A stretch of 8,590 nucleotides of DNA from Treponema sp. (GTDB lineage: Bacteria; Spirochaetota; Spirochaetia; Treponematales; Treponemataceae). Shown piece after piece: positions 1 through 6,770 of the stretch. Both the position numbers and the translations under genes were made by a program. Location of the stretch: positions 1 to 8,590 of the forward strand of contig JAEETM010000116.1 in assembly GCA_016290335.1 (NCBI GenBank), given 5' to 3'. The notes beneath the pieces were generated by a model. It saw only the letters and a list, made by a program, of their open reading frames with translations. It was not told where the DNA came from and did no database searches. The number at the start of each line of letters is the position of its first letter. The first letter of the stretch is position 1.

Positions 1-2231
1 TCCTTCACAATCAGCAGGGAATGGCTCTGATATTCCGGCAAAAATGCTTTTTTTCCACCGTTTTCAAAGGTGACGGTGATTTTATACTCTTCGTTTGCAA
101 GCTCACAGGAAGAAATTACGCCGTAACCGTAATCATCGTGGAACACTTTAACGCCTTTTTTCCATTTTTCAGCAATTTCGGACTTTGAGCCCCACTTATC
201 GGCAGAACTTGCAGCTCCAAAGCCACCATATGCACCAAATCGGCTACCGCCACCAAATCCGTACGGTTTATTTCCAATAATCTTAAACGCAGAAGCCGCC
301 TCATTCAAAAACGGACTCGGCCGCATAAACTGCAAGGCCCCGTACATTACCCTTTGAGCCGCAGAAGTTACGTACAATTCATTTCTGGCACGCGTGATTC
401 CAACATAAAAAAGTCGGCGTTCTTCTTCAAGGTCGGCACCAGCTTTATCTCCTCGTGGAAAAACACCTTCTTCCAGCCCGGTGATTATTACCCGGTTGTA
501 TTCCAAACCTTTTGTGTTGTGCAGGGTGATTAAGGTAACTGCATCGTTTGCCTTTTCTTCATTTTGAAGCTCAAGTGAGCGGTCAAGATTGATGGCATCA
601 AGGAAAGCAATAAGACCATCCATTGAGCAGCTGTAAGAAACCGCACTGTTTTCAAGCTCCTGAAGGTTGTATGTCCGCTGGGTTCCTTCAATTTCATCGC
701 CAGCTTTATGGTAATCGTAAAGGCCGGAATCCATAACAACAAGCTTAATAAAATCTGAAAGTTTCCTGCCTGAAGCTCCATCAGAACCGTCGCCCTGCTC
801 TCCGCCCCCAAAAAAGCCGGTAAACTTTTCGTACAGCTTAAGGAATGATTCTGCCCCTTCCCTTGCCTTTTTGGAAAGCTCCGGCAAAAGTTTTTCAAGG
901 CTTTCTGTCATTGTAAGGCTATTCTGCACCGCATATTCGTGGATTTTATCCTGAGTTTTATCTCCAATACCGCGGACTGGCTTATTCACAATCCTTCTGA
1001 ACGCAATTTCATCCTTACTATTTGCACACAAAGCAAGGTAAGCAAGTGTATCTTTAATTTCCTCACGCTCATAAAACTTAAGGGAACCTACTACGACATA
1101 CGGTATCCGTTTATGTAAAAAATCCTTTTCAAAGCCAAGAGACTGTGCATTCGTACGGTACAAAATTGCCCAGTCTGAATACTTACCGCCTGCTTCCACC
1201 GCTTTTTCAATCAGACTGCTGCAAAAAGATGCTTCCTGATTCTGGTCTCCAACAAAAGCAAGCACCGGCTGTTTTCCATCACCCCGAGCCGCAATCAGAT
1301 TTTTACCAAGACGACCGCTGTTTTTGCTTACAACAAGCGAGGCTGCATCCAGAATCTTAGCTGTAGAACGGTAATTCTGTTCAAGGCGGATTATATCTGT
1401 ACCGGGGAACTTTTCCGGGAAAGAAAGAATATTCTGGACCTCTGCTCCGCGGAAATGATAAATTGACTGATCATCATCACCGACGACGCAAACATAAGAA
1501 TCATTACCTTCATTTATACCGGAAAGCGTCTGCAGCATTTTGTACTGGGCAATGTTCGAATCCTGGTACTCATCAACCATTATTACCTTAAAACGATTGT
1601 GAACTTCCTGTGCAACATGCTCAAACTCGTTCATAATGCGTACAGGAAGAAGTATTAAATCTCCAAAATCTACGTTCCCTGTTGATCGCAGACGTTTTTC
1701 ATAATCAGCATAAATCTGGTTCAAATCAAACTGACTACCGATAAAACCTAAATCATCATCAGGTAAAAGACAGTAATCTTTTGCAAGCGAAATCTCTCTG
1801 GCCGCCGCCTGTGCTTCTTTTTTTGAAAGAGAGGGGACAGCCTTCCTTACAAGAATCGCCATATCATCATCATCGTAAACTGTAAACGAGGGAACTACCC
1901 CGGCCTCTTCTGCATATTTACGCAGAAACCAGGCACCAAAGGAATGGAAAGTTCGGATTTGAGCATTTTCTGACCGAGACTCAATTGCAACGGCACGCTC
2001 GCGCATTTCGTTGGCGGCTTTTTTGGTAAAAGTAACAGAAAGAATTGAATAAGGGTTTACATTTTTCTGAGATATGAGATATGCAATTTTTGTTGTTATA
2101 ACGCGGGTTTTTCCGGAACCAGCTCCCGCAAGAATGAGCAGAGATTTTCCTTCGTGAGTGACTGCGGCAAGCTGTTCCTGGTTCAGCATAGAAAGGTAGC
2201 TGTCAAAATCCTTTGGCTCACTACTTGGCAT
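1..2231 (-). CDS. pcrA: PcrA/UvrD-type superfamily 1 DNA helicase, C-terminus cut by window edge
   Basis: This is an ATP-dependent 3'-5' DNA helicase of the UvrD/Rep/PcrA family, acting in the cytoplasm in nucleotide excision repair, replication restart and clearing of protein from DNA. The frame is open from the ATG at 2231 to base 1, giving 743 complete codons. Visible motifs are Walker A AGAGSGKT (residues 35-42), motif Ia SVTFTKKAANEM (65-76), Walker B VDEYQDSN (near 220), motif III GDDDQSIYHFRGA (near 250), motif IV QNYRST (near 280), motif V TLHNTKGLEY (near 570) and motif VI RRLFYVGITRAR (near 605). After a Gly-rich linker (about 655-680) comes a PcrA-like C-terminal Tudor-type domain (WKKGVKVFHDDYGYGVI onward). 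PcrA proteins end about here, so only a few residues are probably missing. The start overlaps the end of the cyclase gene by 11 bases. The ribosome site is weak (AAGAG, 8 bases upstream), suggesting translational coupling. Family assignment is secure; the choice of PcrA over UvrD or Rep as the name is less so. Confidence 0.95.
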   Translation of the reverse strand, partial: MPSSEPKDFDSYLSMLNQEQLAAVTHEGKSLLILAGAGSGKTRVITTKIAYLISQKNVNPYSILSVTFTKKAANEMRERAVAIESRSENAQIRTFHSFGAWFLRKYAEEAGVVPSFTVYDDDDMAILVRKAVPSLSKKEAQAAAREISLAKDYCLLPDDDLGFIGSQFDLNQIYADYEKRLRSTGNVDFGDLILLPVRIMNEFEHVAQEVHNRFKVIMVDEYQDSNIAQYKMLQTLSGINEGNDSYVCVVGDDDQSIYHFRGAEVQNILSFPEKFPGTDIIRLEQNYRSTAKILDAASLVVSKNSGRLGKNLIAARGDGKQPVLAFVGDQNQEASFCSSLIEKAVEAGGKYSDWAILYRTNAQSLGFEKDFLHKRIPYVVVGSLKFYEREEIKDTLAYLALCANSKDEIAFRRIVNKPVRGIGDKTQDKIHEYAVQNSLTMTESLEKLLPELSKKAREGAESFLKLYEKFTGFFGGGEQGDGSDGASGRKLSDFIKLVVMDSGLYDYHKAGDEIEGTQRTYNLQELENSAVSYSCSMDGLIAFLDAINLDRSLELQNEEKANDAVTLITLHNTKGLEYNRVIITGLEEGVFPRGDKAGADLEEERRLFYVGITRARNELYVTSAAQRVMYGALQFMRPSPFLNEAASAFKIIGNKPYGFGGGSRFGAYGGFGAASSADKWGSKSEIAEKWKKGVKVFHDDYGYGVISSCELANEEYKITVTFENGGKKAFLPEYQSHSLLIVK

Positions 2232-4170
2232 GTTTTTTTCTCTTTTCTTTATACATTTCGTTGTCGGCAACAGTCATCAGCTTTTTAAGTACAGTGGAAG
2301 CTTCAAGGTCGGCTGCACCAACGCTTATTGAAAGAGTAAATGGAAGTCCGCTTTTTTCTGCAGCCTGTTTATCTGCCTCTTCTATCTTCTTCTTTACGTC
2401 CTCAATATTTTCCTTAAGCATTCCAAGGGCAACAACACCAAACTCGTCGCCGCCAATTCTTCCGATTACATCGTTAGGACCAAAAACTTCCTTAAGAACT
2501 GTAGCCTGCAGCTTAAGTGCTGTATCACCCATTTCGTGGCCGTAAGTATCATTTATAGTTTTGAGATTATCAACATCCATAAAGAAGACAATACCGGCAG
2601 AACTCTTTTCCTGCATAATATCCAGAGTCTGCTGACCGGCTTCGTAAAAACCACGGCGATTGCGGATTCCGGTAAGCTCATCCAGCTTTGTTTCCTGCAT
2701 AAGCTTTACATTTTCGTTTTCAAGCTTTTCGGTTTCATTGATTCTTTCTGTATATTCAAAGGCCTGAGAAACCGAGGTGCTCAAAATTTTAAGATAAACA
2801 TTGTAATTTGCAAATTCAGTGCCCCTTACCCGGCAAACCATAAAGCCATAGTTTGATTCACCACAGAAAATTGGCTGGAAGACGTATACACCAGGCGCAT
2901 CGGAATATTCTTTTGAAGCAAAAAGCTTTTCCAGTGGATTAAAGAAAATACCGGGGCGGAAATAGTTTTTGTCGTTATCAATATCAGAGAACATATACAT
3001 TTCCAGGTCTTTTGGAAGAACAAAATCATCGGTAGAATCAAGGAAGATGGGTTCGCGGTAGAAATTGAGTGATATTGAAGAAAAATCAATTTCGCGGATA
3101 ATAAACTTAAGGTTGTAGAAAAGCTGACGTAAGGTATTAGCCCCCTTGAGCATATCCATAATAGTAATCAGATTATTTTTATAATCTATATCATTTACAA
3201 ACTTAAAAAGGTTGGTGCTGTTGCGGTCTACTTCTCCACAGGTAATTCCACGATGATCCTTGTATTCGCAAAGCTGGTTTGTCATAGGTACACAACCACA
3301 GGTTTGTCTGTATTTTGTAGAAAGCTGGGTGTAATGGATTTTTGGAACAGAAAGGTCACAAACAAGGTCCCAGGCCATTTCTGCAGCTTCGTAGCCCTGA
3401 TTCATAATCTGCTGATTTACGGTAGAAAGCTTAGGTTTAGAAAGTGTTGCCACAAGAGAATCATCAAAGCCTATAATCTTTAATTCTCCTGGGATTCTTA
3501 TCCCAAGCTTATCAAGTACGCGCATACAACCGATTGCCATCATATCATTTGCAGAAACAATTGCATCAAAATTAACATCCTTGCGGGATTGTATTGCCTT
3601 ACCGAATACTTCTTCTGCCTTAAAATCTGTAAACCCACCATCCCAAACTAAATCAGGAAAAAACTCCAGGCCATTATTTGCAAGAGCTTCCTTAAAAGCA
3701 TCAAAACGTTCAAAGGCTTCGCGTGAGTTTGTAGAGTTTGCAGATAAAAAGCCGATTTTTTTACAATTATGCTTTTGTTTCAGGTGTTCAACTATCTGGT
3801 TAAAGGATTTTTTACAGTCGATTAGAACTGCATGGTAATTGTCGCCTTCAAGTCCAAGTTCTATGGAAATTGAAACTACAGGTTTATTGCTGAACTTTTT
3901 TATAGCCTTTATAAAATTGTCGTATTCCAGTTCTGGGGTTCCACAGTAAAGACCAGTTGCTACAATAATTGCATCTATTTCATCGGAGCGGAGAAACTCC
4001 ATTGTTGTCCAATACTGATAGTCAAAAATACAAACTGTACTGTGGGGAACCTTTGTCTGCGCTATGATAAATTTTAAATCTTTATCTTTAGCAAAAGAGG
4101 ATATGCCGCGAAGGAAATCGTGGCTGTATTCCATAATCAAACTTGGAAGAATTACAGCAATAGTTTTCAT
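2221..4170 (-). CDS. Cytosolic LacI-fold ligand sensor fused to a GGDEF diguanylate cyclase
   Basis: The protein has 649 residues and probably makes c-di-GMP from two GTP in response to a small ligand. Residues 1-285 match the periplasmic-binding-protein fold of LacI/PurR regulators; the stretch with SANDMMAIG and IIGFDDS (206-238) is characteristic. There is no helix-turn-helix, signal peptide or membrane segment, so it should be a cytoplasmic sensor and not a DNA-binding regulator. A Cys-containing link (C291, C293, C301, C311) leads to an unassigned region (about 295-470), then a short coiled coil (about 470-495) and a GGDEF domain (about 495-645). The domain keeps DELTG (497-501), the metal Asp D532, guanine-contacting N540 and D549, and an intact GGDEF (573-577), so it should be active. 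The inhibitory I-site RxxD is absent (GPND, 564-567). The ATG at 4170 has an AGGTG Shine-Dalgarno four bases upstream. The ligand is unknown; a sugar is a guess from the family. Confidence 0.9.
   Translation of the reverse strand: MKTIAVILPSLIMEYSHDFLRGISSFAKDKDLKFIIAQTKVPHSTVCIFDYQYWTTMEFLRSDEIDAIIVATGLYCGTPELEYDNFIKAIKKFSNKPVVSISIELGLEGDNYHAVLIDCKKSFNQIVEHLKQKHNCKKIGFLSANSTNSREAFERFDAFKEALANNGLEFFPDLVWDGGFTDFKAEEVFGKAIQSRKDVNFDAIVSANDMMAIGCMRVLDKLGIRIPGELKIIGFDDSLVATLSKPKLSTVNQQIMNQGYEAAEMAWDLVCDLSVPKIHYTQLSTKYRQTCGCVPMTNQLCEYKDHRGITCGEVDRNSTNLFKFVNDIDYKNNLITIMDMLKGANTLRQLFYNLKFIIREIDFSSISLNFYREPIFLDSTDDFVLPKDLEMYMFSDIDNDKNYFRPGIFFNPLEKLFASKEYSDAPGVYVFQPIFCGESNYGFMVCRVRGTEFANYNVYLKILSTSVSQAFEYTERINETEKLENENVKLMQETKLDELTGIRNRRGFYEAGQQTLDIMQEKSSAGIVFFMDVDNLKTINDTYGHEMGDTALKLQATVLKEVFGPNDVIGRIGGDEFGVVALGMLKENIEDVKKKIEEADKQAAEKSGLPFTLSISVGAADLEASTVLKKLMTVADNEMYKEKRKKHAK
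2233..2239 (-). repeat. A7 homopolymer at the cyclase/helicase junction
   Basis: Seven consecutive A residues on the coding strand lie in the last codons of the cyclase (AGA AAA AAA CAT) and between the weak Shine-Dalgarno AAGAG (2240-2244) and the helicase ATG (2231-2229). Losing one A would place the cyclase frame directly into the helicase frame. Gaining or losing an A would also change the spacing between ribosome site and start. The tract is seen directly; any functional slippage is inference. Confidence 0.6.
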
Positions 4171-4174
4171 AATA

Positions 4175-4179
4175 CACCT
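4175..4179 (-). promoter_or_regulatory. Shine-Dalgarno site of the cyclase gene
   Basis: AGGTG lies four bases before the ATG at 4170 and is complementary to the CACCU part of the usual 16S rRNA 3' end. It supports the chosen start of the cyclase. Confidence 0.6.
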
Positions 4180-4185
4180 GTTCTA

Positions 4186-4215
4186 ATTATACACGATTTT
4201 TTAAAAGAATGTATT
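4186..4215 (-). promoter_or_regulatory. Possible promoter for the cyclase-pcrA pair
   Basis: A perfect TATAAT (4186-4191) sits in the 44-base gap between rimO and the cyclase gene. The best -35 match is only AATACA (4210-4215, 18-base spacer, three of six consensus bases), so the promoter is not certain. The spacer is very AT-rich. Initiation at the usual distance would fall near 4179, giving a leader of about nine bases that begins with the Shine-Dalgarno sequence. No terminator hairpin was seen in the gap, so read-through from rimO is also possible. Confidence 0.4.
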
Positions 4216-5684
4216 TAAATAATGAACTTTAACGAACTTTTATCAGTTTTTTTCAAAGAAAGGAATCTTGCATCTAAATCAACGCCAGTTACAGCCAGAA
4301 TCTTTACTTCTACAAGATTTCCGGGCTTAACTTTGTCTGATTCATCACCATATGTACGTTCATAACGTACAACTACGCAGCCGTCAACCTCCGGAGCCTG
4401 AAACCATGTCCTTCCGATTGCAAGTCCTTCATCACAATCTTCGGAAGCCTGATTTTCATCACCGCCAGATGGATTCATATCGATTATTTCTTCTATAAGA
4501 ACTGAAAGGGTCTGCCCTACATATTTTTTAAGCTTTTCACCTGTTATTTCGGACTGAACTTTTTCTATACCGTCCGCCCGTTTTTTTGCAACTCTTGCCG
4601 TAACAGCTGGCTTCATCGAATAAGCAGGCGTGTCTTCTTCCCTGCTGTATGGAAAGCAGCCCGACCAGTCTGGAGCAATGTTTTTTACAAATTGAACTGT
4701 ATTTTCTGCGGCTTCATCTGTTTCACCTGGAAAACCGGTAAGAAAAGTAGTTCGCAATACGGCTTCCGGGTAAACCCCGCGAATCTTATTTATTAAATCT
4801 TCATATTGCGCAGCAGTTCCGGTTCTGTTCATTTTTCGGATTATTGTGTCATCTCCGCTCTGAAACGGAATATCAAAATATGGTACAAAGCGGGAATCCT
4901 TTTTCATTTCGGTGAGGATATCCTGCTTAAAGTGGTCCGGGTGAATGTAAAGAGGACGAACAATGAACTCACCTTTAATTTCTGCTATTTTTGAAATAAG
5001 ATATGCAATTGGGGACAGTCCTGCTTTTTCGGCAACAGAACGAATCTGAACATCAGATTCTTCAAGCCCTGTTCCATAAGCGGCAATATCCTGACCGATA
5101 AGGTTTATTTCGTAAACACCGGCTTTTACCAAATCTTTTATTTCGCGCACAATTGCATCAACAGTACGGCTTCTGAGCTCACCGCGGATAAGAGGTATTG
5201 CACAGAAAGAACAGTGATTTGAACAGCCTTCGGTAATCTTTACATATGCACTGCCCGGAAAATTAAACAGAACCTTACGTTCAGCCGCACAAATACCCTG
5301 CTGCGGAAAAGTCTGGGCCAAACGGGTTTGATTCTTCGAATACTTTTTCATAAAGCCGGCAATTTCTGCAAGATTACCGTTACCGAATACACCGTCAAGC
5401 TCCGGCATATCATCATATAAAGACTGAGAATAACGCTCTGCAAGACAACCCGTAAGAATTATTTTTGCATCCGGATACGCAGCTCTGAGCTCGTAAATTG
5501 CATTTATTGATTCTTTTTTTGCAGACTGAATAAAACCGCAGGAATTGATGAGTATAAATGAAGCAATTTCAGGATTCTGAACATAACAAAATCCTTCTTT
5601 TTCAAGAAAACTTACAATTATTTCGGCATCGGTTTGATTTTTGGCACAACCGTGTAAATCTATATAAAAATTAGTCGAGTTCAA
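4215..5684 (-). CDS. rimO: Ribosomal protein S12 methylthiotransferase RimO
   Basis: RimO is a radical-SAM enzyme with two iron-sulfur clusters that adds a methylthio group to the conserved aspartate of ribosomal protein S12 (position 88 or 89 in other bacteria). The protein has 489 residues, longer than the usual 430-450. The N-terminal methylthiotransferase domain supplies cluster ligands C13 (HGCAKNQTD), C49 (NSCGF) and C80 (TGCLAE). The radical-SAM motif is EGCSNHCSFC (C154, C158, C161). The C-terminal TRAM domain (from about 388) carries GRTWFQAPEVDG, a signature that separates RimO from MiaB. Within TRAM an acidic insertion (about 402-420) accounts for part of the extra length. The start is TTG: an in-frame TAA lies immediately upstream and no in-frame ATG or GTG precedes HGC. 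The start lies inside the end of the rodZ-like gene (14-base overlap) with only a poor ribosome site, so translation is probably coupled. Confidence 0.94.
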   Translation of the reverse strand: MNSTNFYIDLHGCAKNQTDAEIIVSFLEKEGFCYVQNPEIASFILINSCGFIQSAKKESINAIYELRAAYPDAKIILTGCLAERYSQSLYDDMPELDGVFGNGNLAEIAGFMKKYSKNQTRLAQTFPQQGICAAERKVLFNFPGSAYVKITEGCSNHCSFCAIPLIRGELRSRTVDAIVREIKDLVKAGVYEINLIGQDIAAYGTGLEESDVQIRSVAEKAGLSPIAYLISKIAEIKGEFIVRPLYIHPDHFKQDILTEMKKDSRFVPYFDIPFQSGDDTIIRKMNRTGTAAQYEDLINKIRGVYPEAVLRTTFLTGFPGETDEAAENTVQFVKNIAPDWSGCFPYSREEDTPAYSMKPAVTARVAKKRADGIEKVQSEITGEKLKKYVGQTLSVLIEEIIDMNPSGGDENQASEDCDEGLAIGRTWFQAPEVDGCVVVRYERTYGDESDKVKPGNLVEVKILAVTGVDLDARFLSLKKTDKSSLKFII

Positions 5685-6762
5685 TTATTACCAGCTTGTA
5701 TTTTCCGTCGGTATCTTTAATCCACTTAATGTCTTCTACAAGAACCTGTCCGGCTACACCAATATCAAGCTCAAATGTTCTTGAATCTGCAATAATCGTA
5801 AACTTAACCGTATTACTGTTAGAAATCCAAAGGCGAATACCGTTATGAGGATTTGCAGTGAAAACTTCGCCACGTGAAAAATAAGTTTCGGAAGATTCTG
5901 AATTATCAACACGGCTTCGGAACAGACAAGGTCCGCGGAAGCTTGCGTTGAGCGTAAACGGATAAGCACGGTTATCTTCAACAATAACCTTCTGTGGATG
6001 CTTAGATTTTATGTCGGTGATAAATGGAATCTCGTCAACCAGAGTTGCATTCTGTTCCTGTGCCTGCATTCCATGACGAACAAGAACACTAAGCTCTACA
6101 CCGCGGTTTTCATCAGTATAGGAAATATCGGAAACATAAATAATCAGGTCTGCAACTGAGTCTCCGTTTATATCAATTTCTGATTCTTCTGCCAGATCTG
6201 TATAGAAAACTCCGGCCGGTGTGTCGAGTCCAAAGGATGAAAGAGTGTCTCTTACTGTAAGAACAATCTGCCCCTTTTCTGTTGGAACAAGGAACTGGTC
6301 TCCCTTGTAAACACGCTGTGTAAACTTTGTATCATCAAGCACATACTGGGCATTCTTTGAATTATTTGTAACTACAACAAGAGAATCATCGTCAGGCTTT
6401 CGTTTTGAAAGAAGTAAAACTGTAATTGTAACTGCAACACCAACAAGGAAAACAAGAGGAATTATAATTGCAGGAATAAGCCAGCGCGGACGGCGTTTAG
6501 CTATAAGTCCTTCCGGCACAGGTGATTCCTGAATCTTTTTGTTGTTGTAAAGCTTGAGCATAAACTCGGTATCGAGTTCAAGATAGGCAGAATAGTTTCT
6601 TAAAAAGCCTATCATGTAAGCTTCGCCGGGAAAAACACTGTTATCTTCATCTTCAAGTCCCTGAAGATATTTTTTCTCTATTGAGATTTCCCTTGCAATT
6701 TTATCTATATCAAGATTTTTTTCTACTCGAGTGTTATGAAGGATTTCGCCAAAACTTTCCAT
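5671..6762 (-). CDS. RodZ-like helix-turn-helix, single-pass membrane protein
   Basis: The 363-residue protein has the RodZ layout. Residues 1-70 form the Cro/CI-like helix-turn-helix of the RodZ family (FGEILHNTRVEKNLDIDKIA, then YMIGFLRNYSAYLELD), which in RodZ binds MreB and not DNA. A basic stretch (KRRPR, 89-93) precedes a membrane helix at about 94-118, so the remaining 245 residues should lie in the periplasm. That part is longer than the single C-terminal domain of most RodZ proteins. Residues 125-250 are unfamiliar and hold a possible calcium loop (DINGDSVAD, 197-205). Residues about 270-345 resemble the RodZ C-terminal beta domain (DUF4115-like, weak match by eye). The expected role is linking the MreB cytoskeleton to wall synthesis and cell shape. 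The ATG at 6762 is eight bases after the lolA-like stop, with GGAG eleven bases upstream. RodZ family membership is likely; equivalent function is inferred. Confidence 0.82.
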   Translation of the reverse strand: MESFGEILHNTRVEKNLDIDKIAREISIEKKYLQGLEDEDNSVFPGEAYMIGFLRNYSAYLELDTEFMLKLYNNKKIQESPVPEGLIAKRRPRWLIPAIIIPLVFLVGVAVTITVLLLSKRKPDDDSLVVVTNNSKNAQYVLDDTKFTQRVYKGDQFLVPTEKGQIVLTVRDTLSSFGLDTPAGVFYTDLAEESEIDINGDSVADLIIYVSDISYTDENRGVELSVLVRHGMQAQEQNATLVDEIPFITDIKSKHPQKVIVEDNRAYPFTLNASFRGPCLFRSRVDNSESSETYFSRGEVFTANPHNGIRLWISNSNTVKFTIIADSRTFELDIGVAGQVLVEDIKWIKDTDGKYKLVIIELD

Positions 6763-6770
6763 AATTACAA

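Noticed and set aside
530..898. 122-codon minus-strand open frame inside pcrA
   Set aside because: It is in another frame of the same strand as the helicase, whose motifs run unbroken through this region.
2233..2239. Programmed -1 frameshift at A AAA AAA
   Set aside because: The heptamer fits a slippery site, but the -1 frame reaches a TGA after 16 codons and does not enter the helicase frame; no strong stimulatory structure was noticed.
2213..2545. 110-codon plus-strand open frame opposite the GGDEF domain
   Set aside because: It is antisense to the catalytic GGDEF region, with a Ser-rich low-complexity product typical of a shadow frame.
2221..4170. LacI-family transcription regulator
   Set aside because: The fold begins at residue 3 with no helix-turn-helix before it, so direct operator binding is not supported.
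4213..4220. ATTTAAAT palindrome at the rimO stop codon
   Set aside because: An eight-base AT palindrome is expected by chance in such AT-rich sequence and overlaps the rimO 3' end.
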